From the NCBI RefSeq assembly GCF_051851555.1, contig NZ_JBPDVH010000008.1:55877-119876 (forward strand): 64,000 nt of DNA. Reading direction: 5' to 3'. The translations under genes and the position numbers were made by a program. Below are positions 37,446-46,033 of this stretch, piece after piece (the first letter of the stretch is position 1; the number at the start of each line of letters is the position of its first letter). The notes under the pieces were generated by a model. It saw only the letters and a program-made list of their open reading frames with translations. It did no database searches and was not told where the DNA came from. This DNA comes from Lonepinella sp051851555. Lineage in GTDB: Bacteria > Pseudomonadota > Gammaproteobacteria > Enterobacterales > Pasteurellaceae.

Positions 37446-37855
37446 CGTATTTCTTCCATAAACCGTTGTTCCGTATTTCTATATTAGAGCCCTTAGCGGA
37501 TAAATGCAAATTCATCTTGAAAAAATTCGCATTTTGTGAACAAAAAAACTGACTGTCACCTAGATATTTTTTGCACGAACCCTTGACGAAATGCCCTTTC
37601 AGGGGTAACATTCGCCCCGATTTTATTACTTTGGAGCAACACACTTTGGACAGTCACAGTCGATACCGACTTTATATTTTCATTTAGTGTCGCCTTTCCC
37701 CTCTTTCTGGGCTTATCGGCGACAAGTTCGTGGATAAGTTTTCCACCATTTTGGTATCTTTTTATGGATTTTTTAACCGCACTTTATCGGTGTTTTAGGT
37801 TAATTAATCGTTTTGTTCATTGCGTTTGTTCATATCCCACAAGGAGTATGACAAC
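37446..37855. other. 410-base gap between the beta-barrel gene and corA
   Basis: No open frame of coding character. The right part holds a hairpin TGTCGCC / GGCGACA (37688-37694 with 37718-37724), a C/T-rich loop, and an uptake sequence near 37778. The AAGGAG ribosome site of corA is at its right edge. A long corA leader is possible; see findings. Confidence 0.5.
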
Positions 37856-38806
37856 ATGATTAACGCATTTTCCCTTGAAAACGCCCGTTTGACCCGTTTA
37901 GAGGACGAAGATAACGCTGCACTTAACACGGCCATCTGGATTGACTTGCTTGAACCGTCGATTGAGGAACGTGAAACCTTGCAACAAAGCCTCGATCAAA
38001 ATTTGGCGAGTTTCTTGGAATTAGAAGACATTGAGGCGTCCGCCCGTTTTTTTGAAGATGAGGACGGCTTGCATTTGCACTCATTCTTCTATTGTGAAGA
38101 TGAAGATGATTATGCGGATCTCGCCTCCGTGGCCTTTACCATTCGTGACGGCCGTTTGTTCACCTTGCGAGATCGTGAACTGCCTGCATTTCGTTTGTAT
38201 AGAATGCGTTCCCGTTATCAACGCTTAGAAGAATGTAACGCTTACGAAGTGCTGCTCGATTTAATCGAAACCAAAATTGAGCAATTAGCGGACGTGATTG
38301 AAACCGTTTATTCCGAGTTAGAACGATTAAGTCGGGTGATCTTAGAGGGCAAGCAAGGCAAAGCCTTTGATGAAGCCTTAGGCACCTTGACAGAGCAAGA
38401 AGATACCAGTTCCAAAGTGCGTTTGTGCTTAATGGATACGCAGCGTGCCTTAAGTTTCTTGGTGCGAAAAACTCGCTTGCCTGCCACTCAGTTAGAACAG
38501 GCTCGGGAGATTTTACGAGATATTGAATCCTTGCAACCGCATAATGAATCCTTATTTCAAAAGGTTAACTTCTTAATGCAAGCGGCCATGGGTTATATCA
38601 ATATTGAGCAGAATAAAATCATGAAATTCTTCTCGGTGGTGTCCGTGATGTTCTTACCCGCTACGCTGGTTGCCTCCACTTACGGTATGAACTTTGAATT
38701 TATGCCAGAATTACATTTTGAATATGGTTATCCGATGGCAATCGGTATGATGATCGTCGCCGCCATTTCGCCCTATTTGTATTTTAAACGCAAAGGTTGG
38801 TTGTAA
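37856..38806 (+). CDS. corA: magnesium/cobalt/nickel transporter CorA
   Basis: Pentameric inner-membrane Mg2+ channel. 316 residues, as in E. coli. A long acidic cytoplasmic domain, then two C-terminal helices with the YGMNF selectivity motif near residue 280. The protein ends in the basic tail YFKRKGWL. I chose the ATG at 37856 with AAGGAG eight bases before; the open frame begins 12 codons earlier without a ribosome site. Confidence 0.96.
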   Translation: MINAFSLENARLTRLEDEDNAALNTAIWIDLLEPSIEERETLQQSLDQNLASFLELEDIEASARFFEDEDGLHLHSFFYCEDEDDYADLASVAFTIRDGRLFTLRDRELPAFRLYRMRSRYQRLEECNAYEVLLDLIETKIEQLADVIETVYSELERLSRVILEGKQGKAFDEALGTLTEQEDTSSKVRLCLMDTQRALSFLVRKTRLPATQLEQAREILRDIESLQPHNESLFQKVNFLMQAAMGYINIEQNKIMKFFSVVSVMFLPATLVASTYGMNFEFMPELHFEYGYPMAIGMMIVAAISPYLYFKRKGWL

Positions 38807-38828
38807 ATCACAAAAGTGCGGTTATTTT

Positions 38829-38858
38829 GGGGCGTTTTTAACGCCCTTTCGCTTTTTA
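38829..38858 (+). terminator. rho-independent terminator of corA
   Basis: GGGCGTT / AACGCCC stem (38830-38836 with 38840-38846), loop TTT, followed by TTTCGCTTTTT. Confidence 0.8.
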
Positions 38859-38898
38859 TGGTACAATCGCACAAATTTTATTTTATGAAGAAAAAACG

Positions 38899-39462
38899 AT
38901 GTCAAGAGAAAAGAAATCCCGTCGAGTGACGGACGCTATGCCAATTCGTAAATCCGATAAAAAACCGGAAAAACCGTTGTTTGGCAAGAAATTATCCCGT
39001 TATGAACTGGACGCCAAAGCCCGTGATGAAAAACGTAAACGCAAGCACAAAGGTTTAGCGACAGGTTCTCGTCATAGCGCAACGGAAAACAACAATACGA
39101 CACAAAACCAAACAGTAAAAGATCCTCGTATTGGCAGCCGTAAAAAAGTGCCATTAATTGTGGAATTTGTGAACAAGCCAGAACAAGGGAAAGTGATTCC
39201 ACCGTTAAAAACAGAGCAAAAAATCACCGCGCTTGACCCGATGTTAGAACTGGAACAGTTGGAAAATAACGAATGTCTGAATGAGTTATTGGATCAACTG
39301 GAGGCGGGTAAAGTATTAAATGCAGAAGATCAAAAATTTGTCGATGAATGCCTAGATCGTATCGCACAATTAATGGCTGAACTCGGCCTTGATGAAGAAG
39401 AGGAAAGTGAGGAAGATTTATACCGCACTTTTGAGAAAATGGATATTAACCAGTTTAGATAA
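38899..39462 (+). CDS. yihI: Der GTPase-activating protein YihI
   Basis: Accessory factor for the ribosome-assembly GTPase Der. 187 residues. Strongly basic N-terminus (MSREKKSRR...) with GLATGSRH and IGSRKKVPLI, an acidic C-terminal half (LDPMLELEQLENNECLNELL; LGLDEEEESEEDLY), the known YihI charge layout. Adjacent to hemN as in E. coli. Shares one base with the next gene (TAATG). An uptake sequence near 39423 encodes YRTF within the acidic tail. Confidence 0.93.
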   Translation: MSREKKSRRVTDAMPIRKSDKKPEKPLFGKKLSRYELDAKARDEKRKRKHKGLATGSRHSATENNNTTQNQTVKDPRIGSRKKVPLIVEFVNKPEQGKVIPPLKTEQKITALDPMLELEQLENNECLNELLDQLEAGKVLNAEDQKFVDECLDRIAQLMAELGLDEEEESEEDLYRTFEKMDINQFR

Positions 39463-39890
39463 TGACAACGATTTTACTGATTATTGGTGCGGCCATTGTA
39501 ATTGCCATGGCCATTTACACGGTGCATTTGCTACGACAATTACGCCAACAAAAACGTTTATTTGCGCAAGCCAAGCAAGCTCGTATGCGACGCTTGAAAG
39601 ACAGCATTACCATTATCGCGAAAGCCATGTTAAACGGCGACTGCAATCATTCCGAGGGCGTCATTCGGTTAAAAATGTTGCTCGATCCGCTCGGCCAAAA
39701 ACGCTTGGTGGATTATGCTGCCATGTGGCAACTGTATGAAATCGTACAGGATATGCCCACCCATGAGGCTCGCAAAACCTTGAAAAAGAATGAACGTATG
39801 CGTTTAGATTTACAACGTGAAAGTAAAGAAGTGGAATTAGAAACGCAAATAAAAACCGATTTAGCACAATTATTGGAAGACATAAAATAG
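39462..39890 (+). CDS. DUF2489 family membrane-anchored protein
   Basis: 142 residues: one N-terminal membrane helix (residues 3-22, TTILLIIGAAIVIAMAIYTV), then a basic helical cytoplasmic domain with a long charged C-terminal helix (LKKNERMRLDLQRESKEVELE). It belongs to a small family I know as DUF2489, of unknown function. Overlaps the yihI stop and ends two bases before hemN, so it sits in a tight yihI-DUF2489-hemN operon. That position suggests a conserved role, but the role is not shown by the sequence. Confidence 0.8.
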   Translation: MTTILLIIGAAIVIAMAIYTVHLLRQLRQQKRLFAQAKQARMRRLKDSITIIAKAMLNGDCNHSEGVIRLKMLLDPLGQKRLVDYAAMWQLYEIVQDMPTHEARKTLKKNERMRLDLQRESKEVELETQIKTDLAQLLEDIK

Positions 39891-39892
39891 CC

Positions 39893-41260
39893 ATGAGTGA
39901 CATTACTTGGGATCAGGATCTCATCCAAAAATATAACCATTCCGGACCACGTTATACCTCCTATCCAACGGCATTGGAATTTAGTGAAAGCTATACTGAG
40001 GAAGATTTTCAGGCGGCAGCGGCCCGTTATCCAGAACGCCCTTTGTCGTTGTACGTCCATATTCCATTCTGTCACAAGCTGTGCTATTTCTGCGGCTGTA
40101 ATAAAGTGATTACTCGCCACCAGCACAAAGCGGATATTTACTTAGATTATGTGGAACAGGAAATCAAAACCCGTGCGGCATTATTTCAGCACCGTTTAGT
40201 GACCCAAATTCACTGGGGCGGTGGCACACCGACATATTTAAGTGAGGAACAATCGGCACGTTTAATGCAAATGTTGCGAGATCACTTCAAGATCGCCGAC
40301 AATGCGGAAATTTCGATTGAAATGGATCCCCGTGAAATTGAGCTTTCCATGTTGGCCCATTTGCGTAAGATCGGTTTTAACCGCATCAGTATGGGCGTGC
40401 AAGATTTCAATAAAGACGTGCAAAAAGCGGTGAATCGTGAACAAGATGAAGACTTCATTCGTGCGTTATTGGAGCGAGCCAGAGAACTGGGTTTTCAGTC
40501 TACTAACTTAGATTTGATTTATGGTCTACCGTTGCAAAACGTGGACAGTTTTATGTTCACCTTGCAAAAAGTGATTGAACTCAATCCAGATCGTTTGAGT
40601 GTGTTTAATTATGCGCACTTACCCGCACGTTTTGCGGGTCAAGCGAAAATTAAAGATCACCAATTACCGGCGCCAGAAACCAAACTCCAGATTTTACAAA
40701 AAACCATTGAAACCTTAGGCAATGCAGGCTATAAATTTATTGGCATGGATCACTTTGCTAAACCCGATGATGAATTAGCCATAGCCCAAAATAACGGTAT
40801 TTTACACCGCAATTTTCAGGGCTACACCACCCAAGAAGAATGTGATTTGTTGGGCTTAGGCGTGTCTGCCATCAGTTTGTTAGGCGATACTTATGCGCAA
40901 AATCAAAAAGAAATTAAACGTTATTATGCCGATGTGGATAGCACAGGCATTGCCTTACATAAAGGCTTAGTCTTAAGCCAAGAAGATTGCTTACGTCGAG
41001 ATGTAATTAAAGCCTTGATCTGTAATTTCAAACTGGATTTTGCGACGATTGAGCAACAATATCAAATTGATTTTAAAACCCATTTTGCCGAAGATTTGGC
41101 TTTGTTAGCGCCATTAGTGGAAGATAACTTAGTGCAAACCAATGAACAGGGCATTCAAGTGTCGTCGACAGGTCGCTTATTAATCCGCAATATTTGCCTC
41201 TGTTTTGACACCTATTCTCGCCAACAAGCCAGAAGACAGCAATTTTCACGGATTATTTAA
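39893..41260 (+). CDS. hemN: oxygen-independent coproporphyrinogen III oxidase
   Basis: Radical-SAM enzyme that makes protoporphyrinogen IX for heme without oxygen. 455 residues. N-terminal QDLIQKYNHSGPRYTSYPTA is the HemN-specific start; cluster motif C-x3-C-x2-C is in FCHKLCYFCGC near residue 60. GGGTPTYL near residue 110 binds SAM. The intact HemN-type N-terminus distinguishes it from HemW. The gene ends before a terminator formed by two uptake sequences. Confidence 0.97.
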   Translation: MSDITWDQDLIQKYNHSGPRYTSYPTALEFSESYTEEDFQAAAARYPERPLSLYVHIPFCHKLCYFCGCNKVITRHQHKADIYLDYVEQEIKTRAALFQHRLVTQIHWGGGTPTYLSEEQSARLMQMLRDHFKIADNAEISIEMDPREIELSMLAHLRKIGFNRISMGVQDFNKDVQKAVNREQDEDFIRALLERARELGFQSTNLDLIYGLPLQNVDSFMFTLQKVIELNPDRLSVFNYAHLPARFAGQAKIKDHQLPAPETKLQILQKTIETLGNAGYKFIGMDHFAKPDDELAIAQNNGILHRNFQGYTTQEECDLLGLGVSAISLLGDTYAQNQKEIKRYYADVDSTGIALHKGLVLSQEDCLRRDVIKALICNFKLDFATIEQQYQIDFKTHFAEDLALLAPLVEDNLVQTNEQGIQVSSTGRLLIRNICLCFDTYSRQQARRQQFSRII

Positions 41261-41270
41261 CTCTTCAACA

Positions 41271-41312
41271 AAAAAGCACCGCACTTTAATCTCAGTGCGG
41301 TGCTTTCTTTTA
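41271..41312 (+). terminator. terminator of hemN formed by inverted uptake sequences
   Basis: 13-bp perfect stem AAAGCACCGCACT / AGTGCGGTGCTTT (41273-41285 with 41294-41306), ending in TTTCTTTT. One arm holds a full uptake sequence, the other eight of nine bases. Confidence 0.85.
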
Positions 41313-41323
41313 ACTGTGATAGA

Positions 41324-41416
41324 TTAATCTTTTGGTAAAATATAAAGCGCTACCAATAAGCCACCCCAAATAATACTCAGAGCGACAATCATCATTAAAA
41401 TTGCACTTGTACTCAT
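41324..41416 (-). CDS. metS: methionine/alanine importer small subunit MetS (30 aa)
   Basis: A 30-residue open frame, shorter than usual gene-calling limits, starting MSTSAILMMIVALSIIWGG and ending YILPKD. It is a single membrane helix with the WGG motif of the small subunits that accompany MetP-type sodium symporters. It begins two bases after the metP stop with GAGGGAGA as ribosome site, so it is surely co-expressed. Family knowledge: MetS is needed with MetP for methionine and alanine uptake in Corynebacterium. Function in this organism is inferred. Confidence 0.88.
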   Translation of the reverse strand: MSTSAILMMIVALSIIWGGLLVALYILPKD

Positions 41417-41418
41417 TT

Positions 41419-42933
41419 TTATTCTCCCTCTTGTGAGTGGTGTTCGGCTAAGACTTCATCTTTCCATTTTAAACGAGAAAGCAAGATAGACACGACGACT
41501 AACAAAATCGCCATCCCCCAACCAAAGGTATTCACGAACCAACTTGGATAACCCTCGTAGCCTTCGCTGAATACTTTAGCCCCTTCACTTAACAACATAA
41601 AGGCCAAAATACCTGTGGTGATCACGATACAAAGACGCCATACAAAGCCCACTTTGAATGAAGAGGTTTCATTTAGATGATTACCTAACACGCCTAATTT
41701 TTCATTGGCTACAATAGCAATTAATGATACAAAGGCAACGGCCACAATACCGAAGTAGTTCACAAATTTATCCATGACATCTAGCATTGGTAAGCCTGTT
41801 GTGGTACCGAATAAGACGACGGACACCACCATCATTGGTAAACCCACAATAAATGTGACTTTGGCACGGCCAATACGTAATTTATCTTGTACGGCGGAGA
41901 TAATAACTTCAATAACGGAGATAAAAGAGGTTAACGCTGCAAAGGTTAAGGAACCAAAGAATAGCACCCCAATCACTTGACCAAATGGCGCCTCATTAAT
42001 AATGGTTGGGAACGCAAAGAACGCTAAACCAATACCGCCTTTCGCCACTTCACTCACTTGTTGACCTTCTGCGGTCGCCATAAAGCCCAATGCTGCAAAC
42101 ACCCCGATACCGGCTAGAAGTTCAAAACTTGAGTTAGCAAAACCGACCACTAAGCCTGAACCTGTGAGGTCGGAATCTTTTTTCAAGTAAGAGGCGTAAG
42201 TAATCATGATCCCGAAACAGATAGATAACGAGAAGAAGATTTGTCCATAGGCCGCAATCCACACACTCGGGTCGGAAAGTTTTGACCAATCTGGCGTAAA
42301 TAGCGCATCTAAACCTTTTGTTGCACCCGGTAGGAATAACGCTGAAACCACTAACACCAAGAACATCACCACCAGTATTGGCATTAAAATAGAAGAACTT
42401 TTCGCAATCCCTTTTTGTACGCCTAAAGCAAGGACTAACAAGGCAACAATCCAAACCGCAATTAACGGCCCAACGACCATGCCGACAAATTCAAAACTTA
42501 CCCCTTGTGCGACATCGCCCATTTTGAGGAATTCACCCACGAAGAAATCAACGGGTTTTTCGCCCCATGCTTTGGTGAAAGAGAAATAGGTATACGTCGC
42601 CGCCCAACCGAGTACCACAGCATAGTAGATCCCGATAATGACGTTGACCATCACTTGCCACCAACCAAAGGTTTCAAAATGTTTACTGAAACGGCGATAA
42701 GACAATGGCGCACCACCACGATGGCGATGACCAATGGCATAGTCTAAGAATAATAATGGAATACCGGCGGTTAATAAAGCGATCAAATAAGGTATAATGA
42801 ACGCACCGCCCCCGTTTTCATAAGTTGTGTACGGGAAACGCCAAATGTTTCCCAAGCCAACCGCCGAACCAATGGCGGCAAGAATGAACGCTCTGCGTCC
42901 AGAAAAAGTTTCACGTTTTGTAGAATTACTCAT
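41419..42933 (-). CDS. metP: sodium-dependent methionine/alanine importer (NSS family)
   Basis: 504-residue neurotransmitter:sodium symporter-type transporter with twelve helices. The N-terminal FSGRRAFILAAIGSAVGLGNIWRFPY (within residues 9-34) is the NSS signature containing the Na+ and substrate site. FSLSICFGIMITYASYL near residue 235 is helix 6/7. The assignment as MetP rather than a tryptophan or tyrosine NSS rests on the adjacent metS. Starts about 130 bases from the divergent hydrolase gene. Confidence 0.88.
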   Translation of the reverse strand: MSNSTKRETFSGRRAFILAAIGSAVGLGNIWRFPYTTYENGGGAFIIPYLIALLTAGIPLLFLDYAIGHRHRGGAPLSYRRFSKHFETFGWWQVMVNVIIGIYYAVVLGWAATYTYFSFTKAWGEKPVDFFVGEFLKMGDVAQGVSFEFVGMVVGPLIAVWIVALLVLALGVQKGIAKSSSILMPILVVMFLVLVVSALFLPGATKGLDALFTPDWSKLSDPSVWIAAYGQIFFSLSICFGIMITYASYLKKDSDLTGSGLVVGFANSSFELLAGIGVFAALGFMATAEGQQVSEVAKGGIGLAFFAFPTIINEAPFGQVIGVLFFGSLTFAALTSFISVIEVIISAVQDKLRIGRAKVTFIVGLPMMVVSVVLFGTTTGLPMLDVMDKFVNYFGIVAVAFVSLIAIVANEKLGVLGNHLNETSSFKVGFVWRLCIVITTGILAFMLLSEGAKVFSEGYEGYPSWFVNTFGWGMAILLVVVSILLSRLKWKDEVLAEHHSQEGE

Positions 42934-43061
42934 TCTACCCCCTTAATAATTAATGTGAATTAAACAACAACTCGAAATATAAACGAAAATGCTGTTTAGT
43001 CAACAAAAAATAGATAAAAATCTAAAAAAATGCGAATTCTTATCTTAAAAGTAGGTGTTTT

Positions 43062-43616
43062 ATGCTAGAAAAAATCTATATTACTCATGGTTACACCGCC
43101 CATTCACAAAAACATTGGTTTCCATGGCTCAAAGTGCGGTTAGAAAATCAGAAAATTTTTACGCAAATTTTTGATATGCCCAATTCAACCGAACCCGATC
43201 CACAACAATGGCTTGAATTTCATCAACAACATATTCCTCAGCTTGATCAACATTGCTATTTTATCGGGCATAGTTTGGGTTGTATTGCGACCTTGCGTTT
43301 TTTGCAACAAGCAAAAATGCAAATTGGGGGAATTATTTTAGTCTCTGGTTTTGCGGAAAAATTACCGAATTTACCCGAACTCGACGATTTCAATAAAACT
43401 CCGCTAAATTTCACCGCACTTATTCAGCAAATCCCCAAACGGGTAGTGATAGCATCGGACGATGATGATGTGGTAAATGTTCAATTTACTCGCAACTTGG
43501 CGCAGAATTTACAAGCGAATTATATTGAAGTGTCAGGCTACCGTCATTTTTTGGACAGACAAGGGGTGACGGAATTGCCGTTGGTGTATGAGGAAATAAT
43601 GAAAATGGTGAAATAA
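43062..43616 (+). CDS. RBBP9/YdeN-type alpha/beta serine hydrolase
   Basis: 184-residue cytoplasmic hydrolase. Begins with IYITHGYTAHSQKHWFPWL, an RBBP9/YdeN hallmark. The nucleophile elbow GHSLGC is near residue 69; the likely Asp is in ASDDDDVV near residue 128 and the His in GYRHF near residue 162. Substrate unknown. Followed 86 bases later by a TetR gene on the same strand. Confidence 0.85.
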   Translation: MLEKIYITHGYTAHSQKHWFPWLKVRLENQKIFTQIFDMPNSTEPDPQQWLEFHQQHIPQLDQHCYFIGHSLGCIATLRFLQQAKMQIGGIILVSGFAEKLPNLPELDDFNKTPLNFTALIQQIPKRVVIASDDDDVVNVQFTRNLAQNLQANYIEVSGYRHFLDRQGVTELPLVYEEIMKMVK

Positions 43617-43702
43617 TCAAGAGAGAATATCTTTATTTTACCTTGTTTAAAATGGGAATTTTGGAGTATTATTTTATTATCTTAGCTTAAGGAAAGAATG
43701 TC

Positions 43703-44263
43703 ATGACCCATCAAAAAACCGATTTACGCATTATTCGTAGCCATAAATTAATCCGTAATGCGCTTATCGAATTACTGAATCAAAAGAATTACCATGACAT
43801 TAATGTGCAAGATATTTTAGATCTTGCCATGGTGAATCGTTCTACCTTTTACACCTATTATTCAGGTAAAGATGATTTGGTTGGAAAAATGATGGATGAT
43901 TTAAAAGCAGAAATTAAGCAACTCATTGAACTGCGTCAACAAGCGAACGATTTAACTCAATTTTTTGAAACCGCCATGCCGAAATGGTATGAACTACGCC
44001 ATGTGTTGCTTGCGCTCTGGAAAGTGCATACGCCTCGTCATCATTTGTTTGAGGATATGATAAAAATGTTCCAAAAATCCTTTGTCCAGTTGGCTGAGGG
44101 GAAAAGTATCAGTGAAACCGATTTGCCGTTACAATCCTTACTTTTCGCTCACTCCTTTTTAACGGCGATCCGTTTTTTCTTTGAGAAGAATCAAAAACCA
44201 GATGCAAAGAAAATTATGGATTTGTGGCAGAATACCTTGGATATTGCGGTAGAAAGAAAATAA
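43703..44263 (+). CDS. TetR/AcrR-family transcriptional regulator
   Basis: 186 residues. N-terminal helix-turn-helix (residues 14-55) with VQDILDLAMVNRSTFYTYYSGKDDL, followed by an all-helical ligand domain of unknown specificity. AAGGAAAGAATGTC precedes the ATG. It converges on the four-gene minus-strand operon that ends at 44307; whether it controls that operon, the upstream hydrolase or itself is not shown. A bidirectional terminator separates it from the operon. Confidence 0.88.
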   Translation: MTHQKTDLRIIRSHKLIRNALIELLNQKNYHDINVQDILDLAMVNRSTFYTYYSGKDDLVGKMMDDLKAEIKQLIELRQQANDLTQFFETAMPKWYELRHVLLALWKVHTPRHHLFEDMIKMFQKSFVQLAEGKSISETDLPLQSLLFAHSFLTAIRFFFEKNQKPDAKKIMDLWQNTLDIAVERK

Positions 44264-44298
44264 AAAAGAAACGCACGTTTAAAAGTGCGTTGCTTTTT
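44264..44298. terminator. bidirectional terminator between the TetR gene and the four-gene operon
   Basis: AACGCAC / GTGCGTT stem (44270-44276 with 44285-44291), with TTGCTTTTTTCC on the plus side and an A-run on the other. The arms resemble but do not match the uptake word. Confidence 0.75.
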
Positions 44299-44306
44299 TC
44301 CGATAT

Positions 44307-44879
44307 TTAAAGAATGACCAATCCGCCGTCTCGCTGAATTTGCCCACTCACAGCGAGATTAATTAATAATAATCCCGCATTTTCCAACAGTCTGGCTTTT
44401 TGTAATTTGCCGACATCAACCAATTTTGCACCACTATTCGCTAAGGCGGTAAAAATCCGTTGCTTGGCCTCCTCGCTGTCACTGGCAAACAGTAAACTGG
44501 CTGGATTGCCTTTTACTTGGCAACTGGCAAGGCTATCTGAAAAGTTGATATTAAAGCCTTTGACAACTTGGCTGTTTGGCAGTTTCTCTGCTACGATTTC
44601 TGCACTGGATGTGCCTTGTGGAACAAGCAAGCTATCTAAATTGGCAAAGCTGATCGGGTTTGCAATATCAATCACGATTTTACCGGCAAAATGTGTGCCG
44701 TGCGTTTCTACTAACGGCGCAAGATCAGGGAATTTTACCGCTAAAACGATAATATCACCTAATTCATGTCCGTCATAATCTCGCCCGATAATGTCGACTT
44801 CGTTGCCACAACGTTCAAATAATTTAGCGATTTCAGCACCAATCATGCCTTTTCCGCCGAAAATACTAATTTTTGCCAT
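44307..44879 (-). CDS. NAD(P)-binding oxidoreductase, F420-reductase-like
   Basis: 190 residues. A single Rossmann domain opens with KISIFGGKGMIGAEIAKLFE (glycine motif G-x-G-x2-G), then DIIVLAVKFPDLAPLV and VIDIANPISFANLDSLL, and VVKGFNINFS, which are features of the NADPH-dependent F420 reductase (FNO-like) group. Pasteurellaceae are not known to make F420, so the true partner is probably another small molecule or flavin. The ATG at 44879 has GGAGAAAAAAT before it. It is the last gene of the 46726-44307 operon. Confidence 0.82.
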   Translation of the reverse strand: MAKISIFGGKGMIGAEIAKLFERCGNEVDIIGRDYDGHELGDIIVLAVKFPDLAPLVETHGTHFAGKIVIDIANPISFANLDSLLVPQGTSSAEIVAEKLPNSQVVKGFNINFSDSLASCQVKGNPASLLFASDSEEAKQRIFTALANSGAKLVDVGKLQKARLLENAGLLLINLAVSGQIQRDGGLVIL

Positions 44880-44936
44880 ATTTTTTCTCCTGTCAATGTA
44901 AAAAAGCGAATGGAGACTGTCCATTCGCCCGAAACG

Positions 44937-45599
44937 TTATTTGCCGTTTTTGATGTCTAACACACGCTCTTTAGCATAACCCCAAATGCGATCTTCACGA
45001 TATGGGTATGGGCTATTGCGATCTTTTAGCACCATAATTGGGCCAATCCAAAGCACGAATAATGACGCAAATCCACCGATAATCCCGATAATATAATCTG
45101 TACTTGTCACCAAATTGTGGCTTTCAATGTAGTAGATGTAGTAAATCATCACTGGAATGTTCAATAAGAAGATTGAACCGAAACCTGGGTTGTACCAACG
45201 TTTTAATTTGTATGATGTCACGCCGTGATTAGTGACTTGCAAGCAAGCCTGCAACACTTGGATTAACCCGTACCAAATACAATCTGGGAAAATGATGGCA
45301 ATAATATAGAACGTATAGCAAAGGAACACGTTATTAATCATTACCAAATTTGCATTGGTGGGGTAGCGGTTGTAATCGTCGCCGTGATTGCCGAGTAAAC
45401 CGATATTAAAAATACTTGGGAAACCACCTGGATACGCATATTCTTCAAACTGGTGGACTAACATTGCCATCCAACTCAGGGTTAAAATCACTTGGATTTC
45501 ACTTAGTTGACTGTGTCCCCAAAGGGCGAGGTAATAGGCGAGTAAAATAAACAACACCATACCCACGTTATACCAGTTGTGACGGTAAAAATTCATCAT
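44937..45599 (-). CDS. HXXEE-type integral membrane protein
   Basis: 220 residues, about six predicted helices. It contains HQFEEYAYPGG near residue 48, the H-x2-EE motif that names the family, and a second conserved-looking block HGVTSYKLKRWYNPG near residue 142. Histidines and glutamates at membrane edges suggest metal- or lipid-linked chemistry, but no activity is established. The ATG at 45599 follows AAGGGGT with good spacing; a GTG three codons earlier is possible. Third gene of the operon, 12 bases after the DUF1330 gene. Confidence 0.78.
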   Translation of the reverse strand: MMNFYRHNWYNVGMVLFILLAYYLALWGHSQLSEIQVILTLSWMAMLVHQFEEYAYPGGFPSIFNIGLLGNHGDDYNRYPTNANLVMINNVFLCYTFYIIAIIFPDCIWYGLIQVLQACLQVTNHGVTSYKLKRWYNPGFGSIFLLNIPVMIYYIYYIESHNLVTSTDYIIGIIGGFASLFVLWIGPIMVLKDRNSPYPYREDRIWGYAKERVLDIKNGK

Positions 45600-45611
45600 C
45601 TTGTTCACCCC

Positions 45612-45968
45612 TTATTTCGTTTCAGATGTTTCTACGATTAACACTCGAGATGTGCTACTCGCTTTGCGACTTTTGTTAATTTTTTGGTAGAAATCAGAGT
45701 TGTACCAAGCTCGGGCTTGTTCCGCACTTTCAAATTCGATAATGCTCACCACACCGTTGGCATCGCCTTCCATCATTTCAGGTTTGGTCGCTTTGACGAT
45801 CACTTTACCGCCGTAAGGTTTTAAGCTATCCATAAAACCTGCACGGTATTCTTTCATACCCGCTTGGTTGGTCACATTGACTTCCCCGATCACATAGGCT
45901 GGCGCCGCCATGGCGCTGGATGCGGTGAAAAGTGCGGTTAAAATTGCAAAAGTTTTGGTGAATTTCAT
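45612..45968 (-). CDS. exported DUF1330-family protein
   Basis: 118 residues with a signal peptide (1-21, cut after AMAA-type site). The mature part is a single ferredoxin-like alpha/beta barrel domain: YVIGEVNVTNQAGMKEYRAGF, GGKVIVKA, VVSIIEFESAEQARAWYNS. DUF1330 proteins are usually cytoplasmic and unexported; a periplasmic form is less usual. Function unknown. Start at 45968 is set by the signal peptide. Between it and the first operon gene lies an attenuator-like hairpin. Confidence 0.8.
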   Translation of the reverse strand: MKFTKTFAILTALFTASSAMAAPAYVIGEVNVTNQAGMKEYRAGFMDSLKPYGGKVIVKATKPEMMEGDANGVVSIIEFESAEQARAWYNSDFYQKINKSRKASSTSRVLIVETSETK

Positions 45969-45999
45969 GATGTTTACTCGTTTATAAAATCTTGTGAAA

Positions 46000-46027
46000 A
46001 AATGACCGCACTTTAGTACGATCATTT
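46000..46027 (-). terminator. intra-operon terminator or attenuator carrying an uptake sequence
   Basis: On the minus strand AAATGATCGTAC pairs with GTGCGGTCATTT (12 pairs, two of them G-U) around TAAA, followed by TTTTCAC. It would lower expression of the three downstream genes relative to the first. Confidence 0.6.
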
Positions 46028-46033
46028 CATCTA

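Noticed and set aside
39389..39739. 116-codon plus-strand frame overlapping yihI and the DUF2489 gene
   Set aside because: It lies out of frame across two genes with clear protein features, and contains no recognisable domain.
44307..44879. F420-dependent metabolism
   Set aside because: The protein resembles F420 reductases, but no F420 biosynthesis gene is present in the window and the group is not known to make the cofactor; only the fold assignment is kept.
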